From contig JAHEEZ010000003.1 in the NCBI GenBank assembly GCA_024640445.1, positions 1 to 35,992 on the forward strand: 35,992 bases of DNA, given 5' to 3'. The DNA is from Acidobacteriota bacterium (lineage in GTDB: Bacteria > Acidobacteriota > Blastocatellia > Pyrinomonadales > Pyrinomonadaceae). Shown here in pieces: positions 15,287-24,437 of the stretch (position 1 is its first letter; the number at the start of each line of letters is the position of its first letter). Below the pieces are notes generated by a model that did no database searches, was not told where the DNA came from, and was given only the letters and a program-made list of their open reading frames with translations. Position numbers and translations under genes: made by a program.

Positions 15287-15330
15287 ACGGGCGATCAGTC
15301 CTGATAAGTCATCATGTGTGACTCGCCCGT
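15287..15330 (+). other. Branched stem-loop in the 310-nt gap before the transporters
   Basis: ACGGGCGA (15287-15294) pairs with TCGCCCGT (15323-15330). Inside are AGTCA/TGACT (15307-15311/15319-15323, sharing one base with the outer stem) and TCAG-TC-CTGA. No T run follows, so it is not a classic terminator. The rest of 15266-15575 holds only the short reading frame at 15379. Confidence 0.4.
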
Positions 15331-15378
15331 ACCCCGCGCTAAAGTAAATCCCTGGTTTCAAGACTTGCTAAAGGAGAA

Positions 15379-15435
15379 ATGAACCACGTAGGGGTTTATT
15401 TTTGTCTTGGGGGGTTGGTTCCCTCAAGGAAGTGA
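15379..15435 (+). CDS. Possible 18-residue leader peptide
   Basis: AAAGGAGAA directly precedes an ATG opening an 18-codon frame (MNHVGVYFCLGGLVPSRK, then TGA). The ribosome binding site is better than that of the transporter gene 140 nt downstream. It could be a regulatory leader peptide or chance; no attenuation structure is proven after it. Confidence 0.25.
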   Translation: MNHVGVYFCLGGLVPSRK

Positions 15436-15575
15436 CAGGTTCCGGAAGCTCTCATGATCAGCGATACTTCGGCTCACCCGTAATCTCTTTCGATCTATAA
15501 GTTTTTTGAGAACGCGCCGTCGGCAAATGCGAGGCCGGACAGGGCGTTGGTGTCTTTGGATAGCGGCCAGACCAT

Positions 15576-17357
15576 ATGACCTTTGAGATCATCCTCGTCC
15601 TTGCGGTGGCATTTTCCGCCGTAGTGCTCTTCGCCACTGAGAAACTTTCGGTCGACGTAGTGGCGATCGTGGTGATGGCGATCCTGCTGCTATCCGGGGT
15701 CGTGACTCCTGACGAGGGGATCGCGGGCTTCAGCAACAAAGCGACGGTCACCGTTGCCGCGATGTTCATACTAAGTACCGCGCTTTTCAAAACCGGTGCC
15801 GTCCGCTATTTGGGCTGGGCCGCATCGCGCCTCTTCAAGCGAAGCTATTGGTTGGGCCTGGTCGTCGTTCTTGTCTCGGTCGGTTTCTTTTCCGCATTCA
15901 TAAACAATACTCCGGTGGTCGCGATCTTCATTCCGATATTGCTGGGCGTCGCAAAAGACCTGAAAGTCAGCACCTCGAAACTGCTGATGCCGATGTCATT
16001 TGCGTCAATGCTGGGCGGGATCTGTACGCTGATCGGCACCTCGACGAATATTCTGGTCAGTTCGATCGCGGAAGAAAATGGCCTGAAGGAATTCTCGATG
16101 TTTGAATTCGCCCCAATAGGACTGATCTTCTTCGCTATTGGGATGATCTATATGCTGACCTTTGGGATCAGAATGATCCCGGAGCGCAGGACCGAAGGTG
16201 ATCTGATCGAGAGCTTCAGCCTGCAGGAATACATTACAGAGATCGTACTGCTGGATGACGCTTCTTCTGCCGGAAGGGCGATCAAAGATGCTCCGATCGT
16301 CAAGGAGATCGATCTAACCATCCTGGAAGTTCACCGGGGCAAACAGGTCTACTCGGTTCCTTCGCCCAATCTGGTCCTCCATTCGGGAGACATTCTAAGG
16401 ATCCGGTGTGACCTCGACAAGGTAAAGAAACTCCAGGCACGCGAGGGCATCCTCTTCAAGCCTCAGTTCAAGTGGCACGATGCCGATGTAGAATCCGAGG
16501 ACACGAGGCTGGTCGAAGCGGTCGTCGCCCTTAACTCGAATTTTATAGGCAAGACGCTCAAGGATCTTCGGTTTCGCGAGATATTCGGCGCTACCGTCCT
16601 CGCCTTGCGCCACAGGGGCAAACTGATGCGCGAGAAACTCTCGGAAACCCAGCTCGACGCCGGCGACGCGCTGCTTCTGGAAATCAAGAAGGACCGTTAC
16701 AACCAGCTGCGCCAGAGCCCCTCGTTCGTCATCATTTCGGAAGTGGAATATGAGAGATTCCGAAAGCGGAAGATCATTCCCGCCATAATGATAGTGCTCG
16801 GCGTGATCGCCACCGCGACGTTTGGTGTGCTCCCGATCGTGGTTAGCTCCATCGTCGGTTCACTTCTTCTCGTTCTCGTCGGATGTATCACGATGGAAGA
16901 GGCCTACAAGGCGATCGAGTGGCGCATAATCTTCCTTCTGGCCGGAGTGCTGACGCTTGGGGTGGCGCTGGAAAGGAGCGGCGCCGCCGAACTGCTTTCC
17001 GATGCTCTGGTTGAATATGTAGGTCCGTGGGGCGGCCCGGTCGTTTTGATGTCTGCTTTCTTTCTCTTTACATCGCTCCTCACCGGCGCGATGTCGAACA
17101 ATGCCACCGCCGCACTGCTGGCGCCAATCGCGATCGCCGCAGCGCACACGATGCAGGTCAGCCCCCGACCATTTCTCGTCGCCGTCACGGTCGCCGCCTC
17201 AGCAAGTTTTATGACCCCAGTCGGCTATCAAACCAACACGCTCATCTACGGCCCTGGCCAGTACAGATTCAACGATTTTCTGAAGGTAGGGACACCTTTG
17301 AATATAATGTTGTGGCTGGCGGCTACTTTCCTGATCCCGTATTTCTGGGCATTTTGA
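15576..17357 (+). CDS. SLC13-family permease with two central RCK_C domains, copy 1
   Basis: A 593-residue inner membrane transporter of the SLC13/DASS (citrate/sulfate/dicarboxylate) type. The N-terminal half has about six helices and the motif SFASMLGGICTLIGTSTNILV. Two cytoplasmic TrkA-C/RCK_C-type domains follow at roughly residues 205-290 and 295-385 (SGDILRIRCDLDKVKKL; DAGDALLLEIKKDRYNQL). The C-terminal membrane half carries the mirrored motifs MSNNATAALLAPIAIA and FMTPVGYQTNTLIYGPG. The substrate may be sulfate, a dicarboxylate or another anion and cannot be fixed by eye. No strong ribosome binding site is seen at the ATG. A close paralogue follows after 25 nt. Confidence 0.9.
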   Translation: MTFEIILVLAVAFSAVVLFATEKLSVDVVAIVVMAILLLSGVVTPDEGIAGFSNKATVTVAAMFILSTALFKTGAVRYLGWAASRLFKRSYWLGLVVVLVSVGFFSAFINNTPVVAIFIPILLGVAKDLKVSTSKLLMPMSFASMLGGICTLIGTSTNILVSSIAEENGLKEFSMFEFAPIGLIFFAIGMIYMLTFGIRMIPERRTEGDLIESFSLQEYITEIVLLDDASSAGRAIKDAPIVKEIDLTILEVHRGKQVYSVPSPNLVLHSGDILRIRCDLDKVKKLQAREGILFKPQFKWHDADVESEDTRLVEAVVALNSNFIGKTLKDLRFREIFGATVLALRHRGKLMREKLSETQLDAGDALLLEIKKDRYNQLRQSPSFVIISEVEYERFRKRKIIPAIMIVLGVIATATFGVLPIVVSSIVGSLLLVLVGCITMEEAYKAIEWRIIFLLAGVLTLGVALERSGAAELLSDALVEYVGPWGGPVVLMSAFFLFTSLLTGAMSNNATAALLAPIAIAAAHTMQVSPRPFLVAVTVAASASFMTPVGYQTNTLIYGPGQYRFNDFLKVGTPLNIMLWLAATFLIPYFWAF

Positions 17358-17382
17358 TTCGGATCCGCTTCAGTCCATTTCT

Positions 17383-19173
17383 ATGACGTTCGAGATAGCA
17401 TTTGTACTCGGAGTTGCGGTTTGCGCGGTAATACTCTTTGCGACCGAGAAGTTCTCTGTGGATGTCGTCGCAATTGTTATTATGGCGACACTTATCGCAT
17501 CCGGGATCGTTACTCCTGAAGAAGGGATTTCCGGATTTAGCAACAAGGCGACAGTAACGGTCGCCGCTATGTTCGTTTTGAGCGCAGGCCTTTTCAAGAC
17601 CGGTGCGGTCAGTTTTCTTGGCACTCTCACAACGCGGATATTCAAGAAGAACTACTGGCTGGGTCTCATCTCGGTCATGGTGTTTGTTGGGTTCTTCTCT
17701 GCGTTCATCAACAATACCCCCGTCGTCGCGATCTTCATCCCTATCCTCCTGGGGGTCGCGAAGAAACTCAAATCAAGCACCTCGAAGCTGTTGATGCCGA
17801 TGTCGTTCGCCTCCATGTTCGGCGGAATTTGCACTTTGATCGGTACGTCTACGAATATCCTTGTGAACTCCATAGCGGAAAAGGAAGGCCAGCCCGCATT
17901 CTCAATGTTCGAGATCGCACCTCTCGGGCTCGTGATGTTCGCTATCGGAACCGCATACATGCTGACCATCGGCATAAGGCTGATTCCTGATCGAAGGGCG
18001 GAGGGAGATCTGCTGGAAAGCTTCAAACTTCGCGAATACATAACCGAAGTCGTGCTTCTGGAAGACTGCTCATCAGTCGACGTCCCGATCAAAGACGCAC
18101 CGCTCGTAAAAGACATCGCGATAAACATCATCGAGATCCAGCGCGGTGAAACGACGATTTCGCTGCCCGCTGCAACCGAGGTCCTGAGGGCGGGCGATGT
18201 CCTGCGTGTTCGGTGTGATCTGGAGAAGTTCAAGAAGATACAGCGACGGGAAGGCGTGCTATTTAAGCCGCAGTACAGATGGCAGGACGAAGACATTGCC
18301 GGAGGCGAGACAAAGTTGGTCGAAGCGGTCATTGCACCGAACTCGGAGTTCGCGGGAAAGACCCTCCGGGACCTGAAATTCCGCGAAGCGTTTGGCGCGA
18401 CGGTGTTGGCGCTGCGCCACAGAGGCGTGCTGATGCGCGACAGACTTTCAGAAACAAAACTTGACGCTGGCGACGCCTTGCTACTCGAAGTGCGTTTGCG
18501 CCGATTCCCGCAGCTTAAGCAAAGTCCCGCGTTTGTCATCATTTCAGAGGTGGAGCAGGAGCAATACCGCAAACGTATGATCATTCCCGCGCTTTTGATC
18601 GTTTCGGGTGTGATCGTGACTGCAAGCTCTGGAATGCTCGACATAGTCGCAAGTGCGATCATTGGTTCAATACTCTTGATCCTTATCGGATGTATCAAGA
18701 TGGAAGAGGCCTACAAGGCGATCGAGTGGAGGATCATTTTCCTTCTGGCCGGCGTCCTCGCGCTGGAAGCCGCCATGACGAACAGTAAGGCGGGGGAGTT
18801 GGTTTCCTCGCAGATAATCGCGACGGTCGGGGTATGGGGGCCGATCGCCATGGTCTCGGCATTCTACCTGATGACCTTTATCCTGACGGAGATGATGTCA
18901 AACACTGCGACCGCGGCTCTGCTGACCCCGGTGGCGATCGCGACAGCCAATTCGCTGGGCGTGAATCCAAGGCCATTTCTCGTTGCAGTCATGTTCGCGG
19001 CATCGGCGAGTTTTATGACACCCGTCGGCTACCAGACCAACACTCTGATCTATGGTCCGGGCCAGTACCGGTTTGCCGATTTCCTGAAAGTCGGAACCCC
19101 ATTGAACATACTTTTCTGGATCACCGCGACACTCCTGATACCGTATTTCTGGACCTTCGAACTAGCCCACTGA
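17383..19173 (+). CDS. SLC13-family permease with two central RCK_C domains, copy 2
   Basis: A 596-residue paralogue of the preceding gene, with the same domain order and nearly identical key motifs (FINNTPVVAIFIPILLGVAK; GGICTLIGTSTNILV; TPVGYQTNTLIYGPGQYRF). Most differences lie in the RCK_C domains and in the helix after ALEAAMTNSKAGELV, where copy 1 reads GVALERSGAAELL, so regulation or substrate may differ while the transport core is kept. The 25-nt gap indicates one transcript. The pair is best explained by tandem duplication followed by divergence. No terminator is evident after it; a candidate promoter for the next gene lies 40 nt downstream. Confidence 0.9.
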   Translation: MTFEIAFVLGVAVCAVILFATEKFSVDVVAIVIMATLIASGIVTPEEGISGFSNKATVTVAAMFVLSAGLFKTGAVSFLGTLTTRIFKKNYWLGLISVMVFVGFFSAFINNTPVVAIFIPILLGVAKKLKSSTSKLLMPMSFASMFGGICTLIGTSTNILVNSIAEKEGQPAFSMFEIAPLGLVMFAIGTAYMLTIGIRLIPDRRAEGDLLESFKLREYITEVVLLEDCSSVDVPIKDAPLVKDIAINIIEIQRGETTISLPAATEVLRAGDVLRVRCDLEKFKKIQRREGVLFKPQYRWQDEDIAGGETKLVEAVIAPNSEFAGKTLRDLKFREAFGATVLALRHRGVLMRDRLSETKLDAGDALLLEVRLRRFPQLKQSPAFVIISEVEQEQYRKRMIIPALLIVSGVIVTASSGMLDIVASAIIGSILLILIGCIKMEEAYKAIEWRIIFLLAGVLALEAAMTNSKAGELVSSQIIATVGVWGPIAMVSAFYLMTFILTEMMSNTATAALLTPVAIATANSLGVNPRPFLVAVMFAASASFMTPVGYQTNTLIYGPGQYRFADFLKVGTPLNILFWITATLLIPYFWTFELAH

Positions 19174-19213
19174 AGCTTCGCGTGTGCGAGGTGCCGGGTT
19201 TTCGGTTATAATG

Positions 19214-19241
19214 TTGACAAAAATGTAAAGATTAATAAACT
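19214..19241 (+). promoter_or_regulatory. Candidate promoter of the Nfu gene
   Basis: A perfect TTGACA (19214-19219) with TAAACT 16 nt later (19236-19241). The -10 is weak, so this is tentative. Confidence 0.35.
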
Positions 19242-19279
19242 AGTAAATTCGTATTAAGAAAGAGAGAAGTTACCAAGCA

Positions 19280-19840
19280 ATGCCGAAAATATCTGACATC
19301 CAGGAAACACCCAATCCAAACGCGGTCAAGTTCATCTTGAAGGAACCCGTCTCGCACGGCACTTCGCATTCCTTCAAATCCGCCGAAGACGCCGAAGATA
19401 ATGTACTCGCGAAGTCGATCTTTTTGGTTGGAGACGTCGTGTCCGTATTTTATATGGACAAGATGATCACGGTGGAAAAGACCGACGAAGCCGATTGGGA
19501 CGAGGTCCTGCCCGTGCTTGCGGTTCCGATCCGGGCGGCAGAGTCTGTTGCAGCGGGCAACGGCAACGCGGCGACAGCCGTCGGAGGCGCGATTGCCGCG
19601 GCGGTTTCCGACGATCCGGTGATAGCTGAGATCAATGAACTTCTGGACGATCGGATAAGACCGTATCTTGCGAGCGACGGCGGCTGGCTTGAAGTAATAG
19701 GTCTTGAGGAGAATGTGCTGAAGATCCGCTACGAAGGAGCATGCGGCAGTTGTCCAAGTTCTTTGACGGGCACTCTGATGGCGATCGAGAACATGATCAG
19801 AGACGAGATTGACGAGAGGATCGAGGTTGTGGCCATCTGA
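19280..19840 (+). CDS. Nfu-type iron-sulfur cluster scaffold/carrier
   Basis: A 186-residue protein that carries and delivers iron-sulfur clusters. The N-terminal Nfu_N domain begins with the family motif ETPNPNAVKFIL and includes KSIFLVGDVVSVFYMDKMITV. An Ala/Gly-rich linker (about 95-115) leads to the C-terminal NifU domain, with RPYLASDGGWLEVIG and the cluster-binding C155-x2-C158 in GACGSCPSS. Both domains are complete, as in mitochondrial NFU1. It is a single gene with no isc or suf neighbours here. A purine-rich stretch precedes the ATG but no strong ribosome binding site is seen. Confidence 0.93.
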   Translation: MPKISDIQETPNPNAVKFILKEPVSHGTSHSFKSAEDAEDNVLAKSIFLVGDVVSVFYMDKMITVEKTDEADWDEVLPVLAVPIRAAESVAAGNGNAATAVGGAIAAAVSDDPVIAEINELLDDRIRPYLASDGGWLEVIGLEENVLKIRYEGACGSCPSSLTGTLMAIENMIRDEIDERIEVVAI

Positions 19841-19926
19841 TCGCGTCCACTGATCCTTACTCCTATCCTCTTTTCCTCCATCGAATTACGGGAGCTTGCC
19901 TTTAAACATCTTTAAAAAACTACTCC

Positions 19927-19956
19927 TTGACATAGTTCTTCCATATTGGTCATAAT
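19927..19956 (+). promoter_or_regulatory. Promoter of the GAF-like acidic protein gene
   Basis: TTGACA (19927-19932), an 18-nt spacer and CATAAT (19951-19956), close to consensus. It gives a leader of about 120 nt. Confidence 0.6.
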
Positions 19957-20084
19957 TCAAAAGGTGGTGTTTCCCCTCAAAATGCCTTCACGTCTCGAAC
20001 GATCTCTTAATAAATTCATACCTGCCAGCCAACTGCCTTTCCATCTGAAATTGCGTTTGTCTGACCCTACGGAGGATTAACATA

Positions 20085-21947
20085 GTGAACAGTGAAGAAC
20101 TGGAACAAAGTTTGCGCGCCGAATTCGAAAACTATCTGAAGGACGTATTCAGCGAGATCAAACAGGAAGTTTCCGGCTTTCAGGAAAAACTCGACTCCGA
20201 GTTCAGGGAACACAGGTCCCGCGTGAACGCAGCTCTTGAAGAGTTGGCTTCGAAACTTGCTACGGAAAGGCAGTTTGAGAACAGTTTCACGGAAACGGTT
20301 ACGGAACACTTAAGGCTTGCAAAGGATGAAGGCGCGCGAATAACCGCGATGGCCTTTGCTGAAGCTGAGGAGCTGCGCGACGAGCATATTGCGAGTCAGC
20401 AGGCAGCGGTTCCCGATTATGCGGGGCTCCGGGACGCGATCTCCGATATCACCACGCGTTCGACGCAGGCGGAGATATTAAAGTCACTGGTCAGCCACGC
20501 GGCAGAATTTACGGCGCGTGGCGCGTTCTTCATTGTCAAAAACGAACATCTTGTGGGTTGGAGGGTGTTTGGTCAGGAAGATCATCCGGAACCGGATGTG
20601 GTTCGCGATGTGTACTTCCCGCTTTCTTCAGACACGGCTCTCAGCGAAGCGGTCAATTCCCTTTCGACCGTACGCAGCCTTGGTCACGGCACCGACGGCG
20701 TCATGTACCTTGACCGCCTGGGCTTCGGCGGTTCAAATCAAATGTTCGCCGTTCCTTTGGTCGCCCGTGGGCGCGGAGTCGCGGTCCTGTACGCGGATGC
20801 AGGGGATAACGGCGGGGCGGTGAATATCGAAGCGATCGAAACACTTGTACAGATCGCGGGAATGACAGTTGAACTTCTCGCGGCCGCTCCCGGAACGAAC
20901 TTTGCTCCGACTGACACTTCTTCGTTCGTTCATGAAGACTCAGGGGTCGCATCCGAGCCCGTCCACGAATGGGAGAGTGTTGAAAGCGAGGGGGAACAAG
21001 ATGCCGAACCTGTTTCGGAGGCCGTTGCGGAGTATCAGGAAGTTGAACCGGAGGCCGAAGAAAGGGAACCGGCAGGGTTCAGTTTCACGCCTTCGGAAGT
21101 GTCAGAAACTGAACAAGCGGAAGAAAGCTCTTTTGAAGCTGAGCCGGCTGTCGAAGCCGAGGCGACGGAATGGAACTCTACGAGCGAGGATTTTGCTGAA
21201 GAATTTGAGCCCGAAGGAGATGCGCTTTCCGCGGAGCAGAGGTTTGATGCCGAGGTAGACCAACTCTATGAGGTATCCGAAGCCGTCGAGTACGCGGAGC
21301 CCGAACTTGTGGAAGCTGCATCTTCTGAAGATGTCGTAGAAACGGTTGATGCGGTCAGCGAAACGGATGAATCCGAGGAAACTCCGGATATGTCATTCGA
21401 CTTTGCCTCGAGCCCGGTCCAGGAATCGGAACACGAAGAAGGACCCGTAGAGTCGTTCGAATATAAAAGCCTGGATGAAGAAGTCGAGATGGCGGAAGCC
21501 GATTTCGAAGCCGAGGAATCCGAGAGCGACGAAAAAGAGCCTGAATATCAGCCGGTCGCGGAAGCCGTCAACGTATCTTCAGAGCAGGCGGCAGTAGCTG
21601 AGACAGCGGCTCCCGCACGGCCGCGATTTGGAAACAGGAACATCGACCTTCCGATCGAAGTTTCAGAATCCGAACGACAGTATCATAATGCGGCCAGACG
21701 ATTCGCCAGACTCCTGGTATCAGAGATCAAGCTTTATAACGAGCAGAAGGTGAACGATGGCTGCGAGGCGAATGACCTGTACGACAGGTTGAAAGAGGCT
21801 ATCGACCGCTCTCGCGAAATGTACGAAAAACGCGTCCATGGTCCGGTTGCCGAAACTTTTGACTACTTCGATTACGAATTGGTGAACAATCTGGCGCAAG
21901 GCGACAAATCGAAGCTTGGGGGCTCTTACCCCGGTCCAACCGTCTGA
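20085..21947 (+). CDS. Coiled-coil/GAF-like/acidic-linker protein, function unknown
   Basis: 620 residues. Residues 1-105 are a charged, probably coiled-coil helix. Residues about 130-268 look like a GAF domain (ARGAFFIVKNEHLVGWRVFG; MFAVPLVARGRGVAVLYAD; IETLVQIAGMTVELLAA). Residues about 275-505 are a Glu-rich, low-complexity, probably disordered linker. The last 110 residues form a compact domain (ARRFARLLVSEIKLYNEQKV; DLYDRLKEAIDRSREMYEKRV) that I recall from the C-termini of other uncharacterised proteins of Acidobacteriota and Deltaproteobacteria. There is no signal peptide or membrane segment, so it is cytoplasmic. The start is a GTG with GGAGG 9 nt upstream. Its own promoter and terminator make it monocistronic. 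A signalling or scaffold role is a guess. Confidence 0.8.
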   Translation: MNSEELEQSLRAEFENYLKDVFSEIKQEVSGFQEKLDSEFREHRSRVNAALEELASKLATERQFENSFTETVTEHLRLAKDEGARITAMAFAEAEELRDEHIASQQAAVPDYAGLRDAISDITTRSTQAEILKSLVSHAAEFTARGAFFIVKNEHLVGWRVFGQEDHPEPDVVRDVYFPLSSDTALSEAVNSLSTVRSLGHGTDGVMYLDRLGFGGSNQMFAVPLVARGRGVAVLYADAGDNGGAVNIEAIETLVQIAGMTVELLAAAPGTNFAPTDTSSFVHEDSGVASEPVHEWESVESEGEQDAEPVSEAVAEYQEVEPEAEEREPAGFSFTPSEVSETEQAEESSFEAEPAVEAEATEWNSTSEDFAEEFEPEGDALSAEQRFDAEVDQLYEVSEAVEYAEPELVEAASSEDVVETVDAVSETDESEETPDMSFDFASSPVQESEHEEGPVESFEYKSLDEEVEMAEADFEAEESESDEKEPEYQPVAEAVNVSSEQAAVAETAAPARPRFGNRNIDLPIEVSESERQYHNAARRFARLLVSEIKLYNEQKVNDGCEANDLYDRLKEAIDRSREMYEKRVHGPVAETFDYFDYELVNNLAQGDKSKLGGSYPGPTV

Positions 21948-21965
21948 AACAAAGGCAAGTCTGCC

Positions 21966-22007
21966 AACGGCCGTCTGATATAATGTCAGGCGGCCGTTTG
22001 TTGTTTG
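21966..22007 (+). terminator. Intrinsic terminator after the GAF-like protein gene
   Basis: AACGGCCGTCTGA (21966-21978) pairs with TCAGGCGGCCGTT (21986-21998), a 13-bp stem with one G-T pair and a 7-nt loop, followed by the T-rich TGTTGTTTG. Confidence 0.8.
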
Positions 22008-22094
22008 CGCCGCCGGACACCATCCCGGCATCGAATGGTCGGCGCAGTTTCAGAATTTCTGCCGGATCAGCAATCACCAGGAGATCTATTTTCA

Positions 22095-24428
22095 ATGTAC
22101 AGCAGACCCGCAAGTCTCGGAATCCGAACCGGAAAGTTCCAATTGTTCTTCTTACCGTTCGTGCTTATAGCCTTGTTCGCTGTCGCCTGCACGGCACAAC
22201 CGCCCGAAGCCGTCGCGCTCAGTGCGCTCAGGGAAATGTCGGCGCGCGGTTCCTTCCCTCCGGAATCGGTAGTGGCGGATTTTGAAGGCCGCTACTCCGG
22301 GACTCGCGCCGGAGCTTTGGCGCGGCTTCTGCGGGCGCGGATCAAGTTCGAGAATGGCGATCCGACCGGCGCAGCGGCGCTTCTTGAATCAGATGTCTTT
22401 GCGAAAATGACCGAGCTTGGCGACTACGCGCTCTGGCTTCGCGGAAAAGCCCTGCTGGCAGTGAAGAGGGACAACGATGCACAGGATGTTCTTACTCATC
22501 TCCTGAAGCAGTATCCCGGCTCGCTCCGTGCGCGCGAGGCAAGGCTTCTCATGGCCGAAAGTATGATCGAAACCAAGGCGGCGTCAAAGGTGCCCGGCCT
22601 TCTTAAGGGGCTTATCGAATTGAACGACGGACCGGCAATAATCCTCGCCGCGCAAGCTTACGAAGAAACGGGTGATCAGAAAGGTTCGGTCAGTTTGCTC
22701 AGAAAGGCCTATTTCTTTGCCGCCGGCACGGACTCTGGAAAAGCGGCATTCGCGCGCCTGACGGAATTGGGCGAAAACACCGAACCGTCAACGGCATCGG
22801 AAATGATATCCCGAGCGAGCGAACTTCTTGAGGCTAAGCGATACTCCGACTCCGCGGAGGGCTTCGAAAAAGTGGTGTCCGGATTCCCGGGCGCCGTCAC
22901 ACCGGAAATACGTCTTAAACTCGTGACCGCATACGCGAAAGCGGGGAAGACAGCGGAGGCCTCTTCCGCGCTGAACAGAATTCCGATCGGATCTGATATC
23001 AGACAAGAAGCGCATTACCGCGTAGTGATGGGGTACGCGACAGCAAAGCAGTGGCCGGAGGCGCAGGCTCAGATCGCCGAAATGCGGAGGTCGTACGGAT
23101 CGAGCGAATGGATCCCGAAGGCGATGATCGATGCGGGCATGGAAGCGCGGGACCAAAAGCGCAGGCGTGAAGAATCGGAACTGCTTACCGCGGCGGTAAC
23201 TACATACCCGAAGGCGATAGATGTTGCGAAGGCACAGTTTGAGCTCGCCTGGCTCCAGCACGAATCCGGTAATTTCGAAATATCTTCTCGAATGCTCACC
23301 GAACATCTCGCCCGTTACGTGGACAAGGACAACACCTATCGCGGACAGACTGGATACTGGGCGGCAAGGGATTCCGAGCGTGCCGCCAAGATGGACGAAG
23401 CTTGCGCGCTTTATGACGGGACTGCCTTTCGTTACGGCGCCAACTGGTATGGCTATCTTGCGCTCGACCGCTTGACGAAACTGCGACGCGAAGGAAAATG
23501 CCAGAATCCGAAAAAGTTCTTCAGCGGATCTCTCGTGGCTGAGGCGGTAGATAATCTCAAGGTGGTTACTGTCGCAGCTGAGACGGCCGGCACGGCAGAA
23601 AAGAATCGACTGAGCAAAAGCACTGACCTGGGCGACGTGGGGTTGTTCGACTGGTCTGTGGAAGAACTTAAGGAAGCCAAGAAGACCGCCGACAACAGCC
23701 CAAGCGTAAACCTCGCTCTTGCCAGGCACTACCGTCTGAAAGGCGATAACGTAAATGCCCTTCTCGCTTTGGCCAAGAGCTACCCGGATTATGCGCAGAT
23801 GTTCCCTGAGGAAATGACGAAGGAAGAGTGGGACATCTTCTACCCGCTGGTCAACTGGGGAGATATAAAGTTCTGGGCCGGCAAGAGGAACCTGGACCCG
23901 TATCACGTTGCGGGGCTGATCCGGCAGGAGACGATCTTCAATCCGCGCGCCAAGTCGTCCGCGAACGCATATGGGCTGATGCAGCTCCTTCTTCCGACCG
24001 CTCGGACGATGGCGAGAAAGTATGGATCTGGCGCATCTTCGATCACTGCTAATTCATTGTTCGATCCGGCCGTAAACATCGAACTCGGTACGGCGTATAT
24101 GCGCGAACAACTTGATAAGTACGGAAGACTCGAGTACATGTCGGTTGCTTACAATGCGGGCCCCGGCCGCGTCGTTTCGTGGAGAAAGACGCTGCCTGGC
24201 GAGATGGACGAATTTGTTGAAGAGATACCTTTCAGCGAGACGCGCGGATACGTTAAAGGCGTGATACGGAATTCGGCTCAGTACAGGCGGCTCTACGATA
24301 TAGACGGCAGGTTCAAGGAGAACGTCGGTTCAAGCCCGCTTAGGGCGGCGATCGATTCGAAGCCTGCAAAGGCATTTGCCGCGGCTTTTCCTTATGTCAT
24401 CGTCGAACGCGCGAAAACAGGAGAATGA
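22095..24428 (+). CDS. Slt70-like soluble lytic transglycosylase, probable lipoprotein
   Basis: A 777-residue enzyme that cleaves the MurNAc-GlcNAc bond of peptidoglycan and forms 1,6-anhydro ends. Residues 1-36 carry basic residues, a hydrophobic core (FFLPFVLIALFAV) and a lipobox-like AVAC, suggesting a lipid-anchored periplasmic protein. A long helical (TPR-like) superhelix covers about 40-580, as in the U and L domains of Slt70. The catalytic domain has E612 in LIRQETIFNPRAKSSANAYGLMQL order, then YNAGPGRV and the aromatic end ETRGYVKGV. The ATG at 22095 was chosen because it gives the signal peptide directly and AGGAG lies about 11 nt upstream; an in-frame extension starts at 22005 without such signals. 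It converges on ppx/gppA. Confidence 0.93.
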   Translation: MYSRPASLGIRTGKFQLFFLPFVLIALFAVACTAQPPEAVALSALREMSARGSFPPESVVADFEGRYSGTRAGALARLLRARIKFENGDPTGAAALLESDVFAKMTELGDYALWLRGKALLAVKRDNDAQDVLTHLLKQYPGSLRAREARLLMAESMIETKAASKVPGLLKGLIELNDGPAIILAAQAYEETGDQKGSVSLLRKAYFFAAGTDSGKAAFARLTELGENTEPSTASEMISRASELLEAKRYSDSAEGFEKVVSGFPGAVTPEIRLKLVTAYAKAGKTAEASSALNRIPIGSDIRQEAHYRVVMGYATAKQWPEAQAQIAEMRRSYGSSEWIPKAMIDAGMEARDQKRRREESELLTAAVTTYPKAIDVAKAQFELAWLQHESGNFEISSRMLTEHLARYVDKDNTYRGQTGYWAARDSERAAKMDEACALYDGTAFRYGANWYGYLALDRLTKLRREGKCQNPKKFFSGSLVAEAVDNLKVVTVAAETAGTAEKNRLSKSTDLGDVGLFDWSVEELKEAKKTADNSPSVNLALARHYRLKGDNVNALLALAKSYPDYAQMFPEEMTKEEWDIFYPLVNWGDIKFWAGKRNLDPYHVAGLIRQETIFNPRAKSSANAYGLMQLLLPTARTMARKYGSGASSITANSLFDPAVNIELGTAYMREQLDKYGRLEYMSVAYNAGPGRVVSWRKTLPGEMDEFVEEIPFSETRGYVKGVIRNSAQYRRLYDIDGRFKENVGSSPLRAAIDSKPAKAFAAAFPYVIVERAKTGE

Positions 24429-24437
24429 CCGCCGGGT

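Noticed and set aside
22788..23906. 372-codon open frame on the minus strand
   Set aside because: Antisense to the lytic transglycosylase; the product is Arg/His-rich and shows no domain.
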